Positions 54,558 to 62,972 are shown, counted from the first letter of the stretch. The stretch is 64,000 bases of DNA from Paraburkholderia kururiensis (GCF_034424375.1 NZ_CP139965.1:3410001-3474000); one strand, 5' to 3'. Made by a program: numbers and translations. The notes: a model not told the origin generated them from the sequence alone.

Positions 54558-54656
54558 ACCTCATCCTTCAGTGCGTTGAGTAGGTCGTCCAATGTAGTGG
54601 CCTAATGAACCCGGACACTGATTTAGGCGAGAATGCTCGCCATGGAGAGGTGTCTG

Positions 54657-54965
54657 ATGCCGAAGCAACGTCGTTCGTTTTCCCCCGAGTTCAAACAGCA
54701 AGCAGCCAGCCTGGTGCTTGACCAGGGCTATAACTTTTCAGAGGCGAGCCGTTCGGTCGGCGTCGGCGAGACGGTGCTGCGCCGCTGGGTGCAGCAACTT
54801 CAGATGGAACGCCAGGGCGTCACGCCGAAGGGCAAGGCAATCACGCCGGATCAACAGCGTATTCAGGAACTCGAGGCGCGTATCGAACGCCTCGAGCGTG
54901 AGAAGGCCATTTTAAAAAAGGCTACCGCGCTCTTGATGTCGGAAGGCATCGAACGTACGAAGTAA
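54657..54965 (+). CDS. IS3-family transposase OrfA
   Basis: The 102-residue protein starts MPKQRRSFSPEFKQQAASLVLDQGYNFSEA behind GGAGAGG. It has a HTH (about 22-48, VGVGETVLRRWVQQL) for binding the IS ends and a leucine-zipper coiled coil (about 68-95, RIQELEARIERLEREKAILKKA). Near its end the sequence TTAAAAAAG (54912-54920) is a typical -1 frameshift signal joining it to OrfB. A stop follows at 54963-54965. Confidence 0.92.
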   Translation: MPKQRRSFSPEFKQQAASLVLDQGYNFSEASRSVGVGETVLRRWVQQLQMERQGVTPKGKAITPDQQRIQELEARIERLEREKAILKKATALLMSEGIERTK

Positions 54966-55819
54966 TTGATCAGATTGGCGCAAGCGAATCGGTCGAGCTG
55001 ATCTGCGCGGTATTCGACGTGTCGCGGTCCTGCCTGTATGCCCACCGAGGGCGAGCCCGACGTGTTGATGCCGAGCGAATGGCACTGCGTAGCCGGGTAC
55101 ACGAGCTGTTCATCGAGAGTCGAAGCTCAGCCGGCAGTCGCAGCATCATGGGCATGATGCGCGAGGAAGGTACGGCGATTGGCCGCTTCAAGGTCAGCCG
55201 CTTGATGGAAGAGCTGGGGTTGATTTGCAAGCAACCCGGCAGTCATGCGTACAAACAGGCGACGGTTGAGCGGATCGATATTCCGAACCATCTCAACCGT
55301 CAGTTTGAGGTTGGTGCGCCGAATCAGGTCTGGTGCGGCGACATCACGTATGTCTGGGCACAAGGCCGTTGGCATTATCTGGCGGTCGTGCTCGACCTGT
55401 TCACGCGGCGAGTTGTCGGTTGGGCTTTCTCGACACGCCCGGACGCCGATTTGGTCGTGCGGGCGTTGGAGATGGCCTACGAGCAACGAGGCCGACCGCA
55501 AGGGTTGTTGTTTCACTCGGACCAGGGCGGCCAATACGCAAGCCGGAAGTTCCGTCAGCGTCTGTGGCGCTACCGGGTAAAGCAGAGCATGAGCCGTCGT
55601 GGAAATTGCTGGGACAATTCCCCGATGGAGCGGCTGTTCCGCAGCTTCAAGACGGAATGGCTGCCGTCAGTGGGTTACATGTCGGCGCAGGAAGCACACC
55701 GGGATATCAGTCACTACCTGATGCATCGGTACAACTGGATACGGCCGCATCAGTTCAACGACGGACTGGCGCCCGCTGTCGCGGAAGAAAAACTTAACGC
55801 AGTGTCCGGAATCAGTTGA
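54920..55819 (+). CDS. IS3-family transposase OrfB (made as OrfAB by -1 frameshift)
   Basis: The frame is open from the slippery A-AAA-AAG to the stop at 55817-55819. It contains the DDE integrase core (rve): first Asp in WCGDITYVW, second in LLFHSDQGGQYAS, Glu in NSPMERLFRSFKTEW. The N-terminal HTH_21 part (about 40-95) has SRSIMGMMREEGTAIGRFKVSRLMEELGL. All catalytic residues are present, so the element looks active. An independent ATG start at 55075 or 55019 is also possible. Confidence 0.92.
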   Translation, partial: GYRALDVGRHRTYEVIDQIGASESVELICAVFDVSRSCLYAHRGRARRVDAERMALRSRVHELFIESRSSAGSRSIMGMMREEGTAIGRFKVSRLMEELGLICKQPGSHAYKQATVERIDIPNHLNRQFEVGAPNQVWCGDITYVWAQGRWHYLAVVLDLFTRRVVGWAFSTRPDADLVVRALEMAYEQRGRPQGLLFHSDQGGQYASRKFRQRLWRYRVKQSMSRRGNCWDNSPMERLFRSFKTEWLPSVGYMSAQEAHRDISHYLMHRYNWIRPHQFNDGLAPAVAEEKLNAVSGIS

Positions 55820-56748
55820 CCACTACACAAGCCGGCCTTATAAGACTTCGAAAAGTCTGCGTACTTCTTGTCGGCGAGAATCTGTGGCATAGGGGACTCA
55901 TCGAGCTTCAGCGGGAGGATATGGACCTTCCGCCGTTGTACCTCATTGACGAGCGCGTTGTTCAGTTCCTTCTGAACCCAAGGCGAGTTCGCAGAACTCT
56001 CACTCATCCCGATCAGGAAGAAATCCGAGCCAGCCAAACCTTGCGCAATTTTCTCCGGTATGGAATCTCCTACCCGTATTCGCTGCTCATCAAGCCACAC
56101 GTCAACCCCGTTCGCGGTGAGGTCAGCAGCGAGTTGCCGAATGAAGGGCTTGTCAATGGAACTGTGTGACAAGAACGCAATGCGACGTCCCTTCTCGTCC
56201 TTGTGACGCTGCTCTTTTTTGCTTTCAGCCGCATCAACAAGATCCTCGGCGATTAGAGCCGGTTGCAATGCACCAAGTGACTGGGCCCATTCAAGCAGAG
56301 GATTGATGTCGGCAGGGACAAACGGCGTAATGCCCGCAATGGTCGCTGCCTTGCGAAGAGCAACATCCGTCTTATCACCCAGCCTCAGAAACTGACGAAC
56401 GCCTGTTAGGAGGGGCAGCCGAACTAGTGCTTCCCTGACCACCGCCTCCTTCTGTTCTTTCGATCCTTTATAGGGATAGGGAAGCACCAAGGCGTAACCT
56501 GCGCCGACACTATCAACCATCCCGATCTGGCACGCGTTTTTGAGCAACTTTCCCGCAGTCCTAGGATCAATCCCTGCGAATTGGGCAATCTGACCGTTTG
56601 ACGGCGTATCCAGCCACGCGATTGCATCCAGGACAATGAATAATGAATCAAGCTTGGCGGGTTCGAATCGCTGTGAATTGGTGGAACTGGAAAGTCTTTT
56701 CGCGGGCGATTTCCGTGCAGTGGTTTTCTTCGTCGTTTGCGTCACCAT
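55750..56748 (-). CDS. TIR-domain protein with IS-derived C-terminal tail
   Basis: 332 residues as it stands. The N-terminal region (about 28-175) is helical with a winged-helix look (LDAIAWLDTPSNGQIAQFAGIDPRTAGKLLKNA). The TIR domain follows (about 188-305): RRIAFLSHSSIDKPFIRQLAADL, then GVDVWLDEQRIRVGDSI with Glu221 at the position of the NAD-cleaving glutamate, and FFLIGMSESSANSPWVQKEL. After Leu307 the last 25 residues come from the IS end. Bacterial TIR proteins cleave NAD+ or make signal nucleotides in anti-phage defence; N-terminal domains usually sense or recruit. Confidence 0.8.
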   Translation of the reverse strand: MVTQTTKKTTARKSPAKRLSSSTNSQRFEPAKLDSLFIVLDAIAWLDTPSNGQIAQFAGIDPRTAGKLLKNACQIGMVDSVGAGYALVLPYPYKGSKEQKEAVVREALVRLPLLTGVRQFLRLGDKTDVALRKAATIAGITPFVPADINPLLEWAQSLGALQPALIAEDLVDAAESKKEQRHKDEKGRRIAFLSHSSIDKPFIRQLAADLTANGVDVWLDEQRIRVGDSIPEKIAQGLAGSDFFLIGMSESSANSPWVQKELNNALVNEVQRRKVHILPLKLDESPMPQILADKKYADFSKSYKAGLCSGQLIPDTALSFSSATAGASPSLN

Positions 56749-57023
56749 AGCGTTTCTTCGTTAGTCGTAGCGGAATCACTTCAAAAGCATGCAGGGACGG
56801 CATTTCCCCCGTGTGTCGCCACTCCGTGCAATCTAACATGTCCACAGGGTATGGCACGACGATCTGGATGATCGATGAGTGCGTAGCCATCGACCTCGGA
56901 CGACGGCTCCTGACCCAACTCCGATGGCAGGGCCACCGCTCCGTCATCAACCCACGCCAGTTTCGATACCAGAGTCCAAACCACCCCACTCCCCAAACCA
57001 CCAAAATCCCTGTAAAATTACTG
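56749..57023. other. Promoter side of the TIR operon and right end of the island
   Basis: About 275 bases, probably with the minus-strand promoter of the TIR gene and, at the right, the new promoter of the intact tRNA (TGTAAAATT near 57011). A minus frame 56648-57004 overlaps the TIR start and has no family features. Confidence 0.4.
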
Positions 57024-57068
57024 GCTCCGCGGGCGTCGTATAATGGCTATTACCCCAGCTTCCCAAGC
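57024..57068 (+). repeat. Right direct repeat (island border inside tRNA-Gly)
   Basis: Identical over 45 bases to 53374-53418; distance 3650 bases. It covers five bases upstream plus the tRNA 5' half through the anticodon loop, suggesting att core sites. Confidence 0.9.
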
Positions 57069-57103
57069 TGGAGACGTGGGTTCGATTCCCATCGCCCGCT
57101 CCA
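57029..57103 (+). tRNA. tRNA-Gly (anticodon CCC)
   Basis: Acceptor stem GCGGGCG/CGCCCGC, D arm GTAT...ATAC-like, anticodon stem CCAGC/GCTGG with loop TTCCCAA (anticodon CCC), T arm TGGG-TTCGATT-CCCA, discriminator T and encoded CCA at 57101-57103. Bases 57024-57068 are repeated at 53374-53418, marking it as the island's integration site. Confidence 0.95.
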
Positions 57104-57322
57104 CCAGGCCCCACAAGCCTTGCTGGCATCCCCACCGGCCAGCGCTTCTCCCACCACCAGTCTCCCGGTCAAACAAGTCGAACGGCGACTCGCGCCGCTG
57201 CTGCGCTACGCTTGTAATGTGACGCAACACATCCCTCGCCAAGCTGGGAATTTCCACGCGGATCAATTGTCTGTGTACGGTTAATATCCGTTTTCCGCGT
57301 GTTCTTTTGCGTGGCCGCACAG

Positions 57323-57547
57323 ATGGACCGCTTCTTCATGTCGCGCTCGCGTGCAATTTCCCTGCTCGTCGAGACTCGCCAATCGATGCTTGCCGAGGCC
57401 GACCATTCGTCGTCGCCCACGGAGACTCAGCGCATGCGCGTGGCGGTCGGCCAGATCGACCGCCTGCTGCTCGACGTGCGCGCCGGCCGCACGCGCGAGT
57501 TCGAACTCGGCGGTCCCACACCGATGCGCGTCGTCGTATCGCTATAG
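57323..57547 (+). CDS. Small conserved-looking hypothetical protein
   Basis: The 74-residue product starts MDRFFMSRSRAISLLVETRQSMLAEADH and is predicted helical with a central QRMRVAVGQIDRLLLDVRAGR. The start is uncertain (ATG 57323 or 57338; an upstream start at 57299 is also open). No family is recognised. Codon use fits the neighbours, so it is probably real. Confidence 0.5.
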   Translation: MDRFFMSRSRAISLLVETRQSMLAEADHSSSPTETQRMRVAVGQIDRLLLDVRAGRTREFELGGPTPMRVVVSL

Positions 57548-57580
57548 GCGCAGCCGCGCCGCGCCCCCGTCTCAGATCGC

Positions 57581-58222
57581 TCAATCCTTCCAGGCCGAAC
57601 CGAGGATGATCGAGCAGAAGTTCTCGCGGTGATAGTGCGGGTCCTTGAGCGCCAGCACGTCCGCCTTCACGTTGCCGAACGTCGTTTCCGGCTTGTGCAT
57701 CGTCCCGCACGCGAACGCGTGAATGATGCCCTCCTTGAACCCGTGCCCGCGCGGGTGTGCATGCGTCACCTCATGACGCTGCTCGTCCGTGAACTCGTGG
57801 TACGCGAGCCCGAGCACGTCCATCTCGACCCCCGCCGTCACGAGCGCCACCACCGGCCGCTTGTGCTTCGGAATGCCCGGCGTGGTGTGCAGCGCAATGG
57901 CATCCCAGACGTCATCGATGTCAGACTCCGCGATACCATGCCGACGCAGAAAATCGCGTGCCGCGTTGGCGCCGTCCACCTCGAAGCGTTCGTCCTTGCT
58001 GCTATAGGGCTCGACAAGCCCCATGTCGTGAAACATCGCGCCGATGTACAGCAGTTCGGGATCGTAGACGAGCCCCTTGCGCTCGCCCGTCAATGCGCCG
58101 AACAGAAACACACGGCGCGAGTGGTGAAACAGCAGGTCCGTTTCCGTGTCGCGCACGAGTTCGGTCGCTTCGCGCGCCATCGCGCTGTCGGGAATCTTGA
58201 TGCCGGCAATCGTCTGTGTCAT
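57581..58222 (-). CDS. HD-domain metal-dependent phosphohydrolase
   Basis: The 213-residue protein starts at ATG 58222 (MTQTIAGIKIPDSAMAREATEL). HD-superfamily metal ligands are in LLFHHSRRVFLFG, GAMFHDMGLVEPY (the HD pair), AIALHTTPGIP and a later VEMDVLGL. The family includes cyanamide hydratase-like and other nucleotide or small-molecule phosphohydrolases; the motif spacing resembles the cyanamide hydratase group, but this is not certain. It is divergent from the GlxA regulator gene, which could control it. Confidence 0.82.
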   Translation of the reverse strand: MTQTIAGIKIPDSAMAREATELVRDTETDLLFHHSRRVFLFGALTGERKGLVYDPELLYIGAMFHDMGLVEPYSSKDERFEVDGANAARDFLRRHGIAESDIDDVWDAIALHTTPGIPKHKRPVVALVTAGVEMDVLGLAYHEFTDEQRHEVTHAHPRGHGFKEGIIHAFACGTMHKPETTFGNVKADVLALKDPHYHRENFCSIILGSAWKD

Positions 58223-58756
58223 GTGGAACCTCGGTGAGAGTGAGCCCGCGCACGTCGTACGGACAACGCGGACAGATTGTGACGGCGGCCGACGTACGCT
58301 GCAACGGAGGCAGGGCACGTCACACCGCCTGCTCGATGGGCGCACAGGCGCCCGCATGCGGGTGTGGCCGCTCGTCGCGTTTGGTCGACGCTGGGCGCCG
58401 ACACGGGATCGCTGGCGGAAAAGGTCGCTTTCAATGCCTCGTCGAGCAGGGCTTCGAGCCCGCGAGGCGTATCGCGTAAGGGCAGCACCGGCCGAGGCGC
58501 GCAATGGGCGCCGCGAAGGTGCCGCCTGTTGGCGCCGATGGCTTTGCTATGCTCGTGCATCGTTGCTCTCCGGAAGCGAATTCCCATGCCACCGAGTATT
58601 GGCGAGCGCGCATGCATGGGCAACGCCGGCGCACCGCCGGACACTGCCAAACGCACGTCGTCTTCTGCCGGGCGTATAGCCGCAGCGATACATGCCGCAG
58701 ACACGCACGGCACGACGAATTGAAGCAGCGCTAGAGAACCCAGAGGACCCATCCCC
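58223..58756. other. Divergent region between HD-domain and GlxA genes
   Basis: About 530 bases. Overlapping frames on both strands have no family features and no convincing starts. Promoters for both divergent genes must lie here. Confidence 0.4.
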
Positions 58757-59764
58757 ATGCGGACCGTCGCAATTGCGATCTTCAGAGGCGTGCAGGCGCT
58801 CGACGTCGCGGGCCCGGTCGACGTGCTCGGCGAGGCGAACGAGTTTCTTGCCCCCGAGGATCGCTATGACGTCAAGCTGCTCGCCGATACCGCGGGCACG
58901 GTGCGGGCCTCCAACGGCCTGACGCTCGCGCCGCACGACACGTTCGCGCGCGGGCCGGGCCGCTTCGATCTCGCACTGGTGGCAGGCGGTCCGTCACTGC
59001 CGCGAGGCGACGCGCCGTCCGGCGTCACGGAATGGTTGTCGGACGTCGCAGCGCGCTGTGACCGCTACGGTTCCATCTGCACGGGCGCCTTTGCACTAGG
59101 TCGCGCGGGTTTGCTCGACGGGCGTCACGTCACGACGCACTGGCAGCACGCGCAGCAGTTGGCCGACCAGTTTCCGCACGCGCGCGTGGACTTCGATCGC
59201 ATCTATCTGCGCGATGGGCCGCTCGTGACGTCGGCGGGCATTACGGCCGGCATCGACCTCACGCTGGCGCTGGTTGCCGAAGACCACGGCCCGCAGCTTG
59301 CGCTTGCCGTTGCGAAGCGGCTCGTGGTGTTCGCGCAGCGCCAGGGCGGCCAGTCGCAGTTCAGCCCTTACCTCACGGCGCCTGCCGACGACACCTCGCC
59401 GGTCGCCAAAGTGCTGGCTCACGTGATGGCGCACATCCGCGAGTCGTTCACGGTGAGCGACCTCGCGCAAATCGCAGGCATGAGCGCACGCAACTTCGCG
59501 CGCGTGTTTGTGCAGCAGACCCACATCACGCCGCACGAGTTCGTCGAGCGAGCGCGCATGGACACCGCGCGCAAGCTGCTGGAGAGCACGGATGCGCCGT
59601 TGAAAACGATCGCCTACGACTGCGGATTCGGCACGTCGGACCGCATGCGGCTCGTCTTCGTGCGGCGCATCGGCGCAACGCCGATGCAATATCGCGAGCG
59701 CTTTCGCGCCACGCTGCAACGTCGCGGCGATACCGGCGCAGCGCGCGAGGAAAGTCAGCGCTGA
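58757..59764 (+). CDS. GlxA-family transcriptional regulator (DJ-1/PfpI + AraC HTH)
   Basis: The 335-residue regulator has an N-terminal DJ-1/PfpI amidotransferase-like domain (about 3-170) with FRGVQALDVAGPVDVLGEAN and GSICTGAFALGRAGLLDGR, including the nucleophile-elbow Cys. A C-terminal AraC HTH (about 220-320) follows, with FTVSDLAQIAGMSARNFARVF and LKTIAYDCGFGTSDRMRLVF. GlxA-type activators sense amino-acid derivatives or similar metabolites. The gene is divergent from the HD-domain hydrolase gene, a plausible target. Confidence 0.92.
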   Translation: MRTVAIAIFRGVQALDVAGPVDVLGEANEFLAPEDRYDVKLLADTAGTVRASNGLTLAPHDTFARGPGRFDLALVAGGPSLPRGDAPSGVTEWLSDVAARCDRYGSICTGAFALGRAGLLDGRHVTTHWQHAQQLADQFPHARVDFDRIYLRDGPLVTSAGITAGIDLTLALVAEDHGPQLALAVAKRLVVFAQRQGGQSQFSPYLTAPADDTSPVAKVLAHVMAHIRESFTVSDLAQIAGMSARNFARVFVQQTHITPHEFVERARMDTARKLLESTDAPLKTIAYDCGFGTSDRMRLVFVRRIGATPMQYRERFRATLQRRGDTGAAREESQR

Positions 59765-60004
59765 CCGGCAGGTCGTACCGTGCGGCGGCATGAAAGAAGC
59801 GCTGCCACGATGCCTGCCGCAACAGGGGCCACGCCCTGAATGTTTCGGACAACAACACAACTGCCGCGCCGCAAAGCCCCGCGCGGCTACCGCGGAATTA
59901 CGCCCTCAACGCCCCGCTTATCCACGCATTGCTTTGCCGTCACGCTCTCTACAGTCACGTTGCGCGGCACCGTATTGACCGCGCAATTCGTCTGGAGAAG
60001 TTCT

Positions 60005-60655
60005 TTGAAGATTCTGATCAAGCTCGCGGCTGTCGCAATCGGCGGCGCGTTCTGTGCCGGTCACGCGGCGGCGCAGGAAATCTATCTGCAGGGCGGCACG
60101 CAAGGAGGCGGCGCGGGCCTCGCAGTGGGCGTGACCAACTGGCTCGGGCTGCATGCCGACGTTAACGGCTTCGCCTTCAATCACTCGTTCAACGCGGGCG
60201 GTAACGAGTTCAACGGGCATCTGCGCATCTTGCACGGCGGCGGCTATCTGGACCTGTTCCCGTTCGCGAGCAGTTCGTTCCGTCTGACGGGCGGCCTGCT
60301 TCTGGATGCCGACCGGCTCCAGGGTAACGCGGTGCCAACCAACGGCACGTTCTCGCTCAACGGCAAGGCCTACCCGGCGCTGCCCGGCGCCTACGCGAAC
60401 GCGACGGTGAAGTACCCGGTGGCGATGCCATACTTGGGCATCGGCTTCGGTCACAAGCCGACATCGAAGGGCTTCGGGCTTGTGGCCGACGTGGGTGTGG
60501 CCTACGGACGCCCGCGCGTCGACTTCAGTGTTTCGCCCGACCTGCAGGCGCTCGCGGACGGCGACATCCAGCGGGAAGAGCAGAAGATCCGCGATTCGGT
60601 GCAGCGCTACCGCTTCTATCCGATCGTCCAGATCGGCGCGAGCTACCGCTTCTAA
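60005..60655 (+). CDS. Outer membrane beta-barrel protein, small type
   Basis: TTG 60005 is chosen (GGAGAAG five bases upstream); the frame is open to 59840 but the extra part has no signal features. The 216-residue product has a signal peptide (LKILIKLAAVAIGGAFCAGHAAA) followed by QEIYLQGGTQGGGAGLAVGV. Alternating strands follow, and it ends RFYPIVQIGASYRF with the terminal Phe of outer-membrane barrels. Size and style resemble 8-stranded OmpW/OmpA-like proteins. The function is unknown. Confidence 0.75.
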   Translation: MKILIKLAAVAIGGAFCAGHAAAQEIYLQGGTQGGGAGLAVGVTNWLGLHADVNGFAFNHSFNAGGNEFNGHLRILHGGGYLDLFPFASSSFRLTGGLLLDADRLQGNAVPTNGTFSLNGKAYPALPGAYANATVKYPVAMPYLGIGFGHKPTSKGFGLVADVGVAYGRPRVDFSVSPDLQALADGDIQREEQKIRDSVQRYRFYPIVQIGASYRF

Positions 60656-60700
60656 GGCGGTCGCACCCACCCCGCGAAGCGCTTCCTGCCGGCACACGAA

Positions 60701-60727
60701 AGGCGGCCCCTGGCTCAAGGGCCGCCT
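60701..60727 (+). terminator. Stem-loop after the outer-membrane protein gene
   Basis: AGGCGGCCC/GGGCCGCCT, a perfect 9-bp stem with a 9-base loop, 46 bases after the stop. No T-run follows, so it may be a weak terminator or a stability element. Confidence 0.5.
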
Positions 60728-60736
60728 GGCTGCGCT

Positions 60737-60744
60737 GCTATAAT
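60737..60744 (+). promoter_or_regulatory. Extended -10 promoter candidate
   Basis: TGCTATAAT (60736-60744) is a good extended -10 element. It lies about 420 bases upstream of trmB, which would give that gene a long untranslated leader. Confidence 0.4.
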
Positions 60745-61166
60745 CCGCGCCTGCGAAACCAACGGACACGGCGCCGCCAGTGCAGTGCGGCAGCAGGCGT
60801 TTGCACGGGTGCGGGCGGTGAACTGCCGGCATCCTTCGAGACGAGCTGCGCGGTTGAAGCGCATATGAGCGCGGACTGAGAAAGCGGGCATTCGCGCCGG
60901 GGCATAAGGCCAGGCAATGCGGGCTCTGCCCGGCGATACCGATCCAGGCTTGCGTCGCGCGTGCGCTTACCGGCAAGGCGCCCTGTTCGCCTCCGTTCGC
61001 CACATCAGCCGCGGCCACCGCATCGCGCTTCGGAGCATGCGCTAAATGCGCCACGTTTTGCCGTGCTCCGTCCACCGGTCTATCGCTGTCGCGCCCGCGC
61101 CCCGGCCTCTTGCGGCCAAACGCGACATCCGAACCTTGCCTCATCCGCTTACCGCTGTCCCACACC
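60745..61166. other. Long leader or intergenic region before trmB
   Basis: About 420 bases without a supported gene between a good promoter candidate and trmB. Either an RNA leader or a small RNA could lie here; no known riboswitch motif is recognised. Confidence 0.35.
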
Positions 61167-61952
61167 ATGACTCACGATCAGAACGACGCCGATCTGCCCG
61201 GCAACACGCCCGCCGCAAACCCGCCTGCTGAAGCCCAGCAGCCCGATCCGTCTGCGGACGAAGCAACCGACGACGTGCTTCACCGCCGTCGCATCCGCAG
61301 CTTCGTGACGCGCGCGGGACGCGTTTCCACGGGCCAGCGCCGCGCCCTCGACGAGCTGGGTCCGCGCTTCGTCGTGCCGTATGCGGCCGAGCATCCGGAC
61401 TGGGACGTCGTGTTCGGCCGCAAGGCGCCGCGTGTACTGGAGATCGGTTTTGGCATGGGCAACAGCACGGCCGAGATCGCCGCGCACCGTCCCGGCGACG
61501 ACTTTCTCGGCGTCGAGGTGCACGAGCCGGGCGTGGGCGCATTGTTGAAGCTGATCGGCGAACACGAGCTGACGAACATCCGCATCGTGCAGCACGACGC
61601 CGTCGAGGTGCTCGAACACATGATCGCGCCCGCCAGCCTCGACGGCGTGCACATCTTCTTTCCCGATCCGTGGCACAAGGCGCGCCATCACAAGCGTCGG
61701 CTGATCCAGCCGCCTTTCGTCGCGCTGCTTGCCTCGCGCATGAAGCCGGGCGCCTACCTGCATTGCGCAACGGACTGGCAGAACTACGCCGAACAGATGC
61801 TGGAAGTACTGCGCGCCGAGCCCGCGCTCGAGAACACCGCGCCCGAATACGCGCCGCGCCCCGACTATCGTCCGGTGACGAAGTTCGAACGCCGCGGACT
61901 GCGACTAGGCCATGGTGTGTGGGATCTGATTTTCAGGCGTCGCGCGGACTGA
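61167..61952 (+). CDS. trmB: tRNA (guanine-N7-)-methyltransferase TrmB
   Basis: The 261-residue SAM enzyme makes m7G46 in tRNA. From ATG 61167 (MTHDQNDADLPGN) an Ala/Pro-rich N-terminus of about 45 residues leads to IRSFVTRAGRVSTGQRRALDELG. SAM motif I VLEIGFGMGNSTAE follows, then FLGVEVHEPGVGALL, and the catalytic and tRNA-binding part HIFFPDPWHKARHHKRRL, which is diagnostic. It ends RLGHGVWDLIF. Convergent with uppP. Confidence 0.96.
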   Translation: MTHDQNDADLPGNTPAANPPAEAQQPDPSADEATDDVLHRRRIRSFVTRAGRVSTGQRRALDELGPRFVVPYAAEHPDWDVVFGRKAPRVLEIGFGMGNSTAEIAAHRPGDDFLGVEVHEPGVGALLKLIGEHELTNIRIVQHDAVEVLEHMIAPASLDGVHIFFPDPWHKARHHKRRLIQPPFVALLASRMKPGAYLHCATDWQNYAEQMLEVLRAEPALENTAPEYAPRPDYRPVTKFERRGLRLGHGVWDLIFRRRAD

Positions 61953-62002
61953 CGCGACACAGGGACGTGTCCCCGGGGAAGGCCCAGCCCGCGAAATCCG
62001 CG

Positions 62003-62899
62003 TCATTCACCCAGATCGAGGCCGCCGCTGTAGCCGATCAGCAGGATCACGAGCCCGAAGCCGATGCGATACCACGCGAAGGCGGTGAAGTCGTGCGCAG
62101 CGACGTAGCGCAGCAGCCACCGCACGCAGGCAAACGCGCTCACGAACGCAGCCGCGAAACCGAGGGCGACCAGGCCCAGCGAGCTGGCTGACAACGCGTG
62201 CCAGCCTTTGTACAGCTCGTAGACCGTCGCGCCGAAGATGACGGGAATGGCGAGGAAAAACGAAAACTCGGTGGCAACGCGTCGATCAAGACCAAACAAC
62301 ATGCCGCCGATAATCGTGGCGCCCGAGCGCGACATGCCCGGAATCAGCGCGGCGCATTGGGCGCAGCCCACCTTGAACGCGTCCGCGGCCGTGAGTTCGT
62401 CCATCGATTGAACGCGGGCGACCGGTTCAGCGATGGCGCCGGCCGCAGCGCCTCCGGCAGAACCTGGGGCAGTAACGGCCGCCACGGCGCGGCGCTCGCG
62501 CTGACGCGACTCCGCCCAAAGAATAATCACGCCGCCCAAGACGAGCGCAAACGCCACCGATACCGGCGAAAAGAGCGCCGCCTTGATGGCGTTGCCGAAC
62601 AGCAGCCCGAGCGCGATGGCCGGCAACGTGGCAATGACGACGTTCGCCGTGAAGCGCCGTGCATCCGGCTTCGACGCGAGCCCTGCGACCACATCCCCGA
62701 TCTTGCGGCGGAACTCCCAGCACACCGCGAGGATGGCGCCCAGCTGGATGACGACGTCGAAGGTCTTGCCGTCCTCGTTATTGAAGCCGAGCAGGCTCCC
62801 CACGACGATGAGGTGCCCTGTGCTCGAAACGGGCAGGAACTCGGTCAAGCCTTCCACCAAACCCAGCACCAGCGCCTTGCAGGTCAGAATCCAATCCAT
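62003..62899 (-). CDS. uppP: Undecaprenyl-diphosphatase UppP (BacA)
   Basis: The 298-residue inner-membrane enzyme dephosphorylates undecaprenyl-PP to recycle the cell-wall lipid carrier and gives bacitracin resistance. Catalytic motifs are GLVEGLTEFLPVSSTGHL (about 14-31, with the E-x3-E-type glutamates) and ALIPGMSRSGATI (about 184-196, with the conserved Arg and Ser). About seven to eight membrane segments. The loop at about 130-170 is longer than usual, with a Gly/Ala-rich insertion. Confidence 0.95.
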   Translation of the reverse strand: MDWILTCKALVLGLVEGLTEFLPVSSTGHLIVVGSLLGFNNEDGKTFDVVIQLGAILAVCWEFRRKIGDVVAGLASKPDARRFTANVVIATLPAIALGLLFGNAIKAALFSPVSVAFALVLGGVIILWAESRQRERRAVAAVTAPGSAGGAAAGAIAEPVARVQSMDELTAADAFKVGCAQCAALIPGMSRSGATIIGGMLFGLDRRVATEFSFFLAIPVIFGATVYELYKGWHALSASSLGLVALGFAAAFVSAFACVRWLLRYVAAHDFTAFAWYRIGFGLVILLIGYSGGLDLGE

Positions 62900-62972
62900 C
62901 GGGCTCGCTCTCCAGAATATTCATGCAGGAGCCGCGCCGGATGCGTGCGGCCCGCTTTCGGCCGCGCGCGCG

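Larger units (their letters stand above)
54593..55827 (+). mobile_element. IS3-family insertion sequence, complete
   Basis: 1235 bp. Imperfect terminal repeats: left end TGTAGTGGCCTAATGAACCC, and the right end on the other strand TGTAGTGGTCAACTGATTCC, both followed by GGACACTG. It is flanked by the 3-bp duplication CAA (54590-54592 and 55828-55830). It carries orfA and orfB with a frameshift site. Borders are exact because removal restores the interrupted gene. Confidence 0.9.
54554..56748 (-). pseudogene. TIR-domain gene in its original extent, interrupted by an IS3 element
   Basis: Removing bases 54593-55827 and one CAA repeat rejoins the frame: ...KAGL continues as DDLLNALKDEV and a TGA at 54554-54556, which overlaps the partner ATG. 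The native protein would be 318 residues. The IS removes only the last 11 residues, so the gene may still give a working protein; see the CDS entry at 55750-56748. Confidence 0.8.

Noticed and set aside
56648..57004. 118-codon minus frame upstream of the TIR gene
   Set aside because: Overlaps the TIR gene start in another frame, is Trp/Arg-rich and has no family features.
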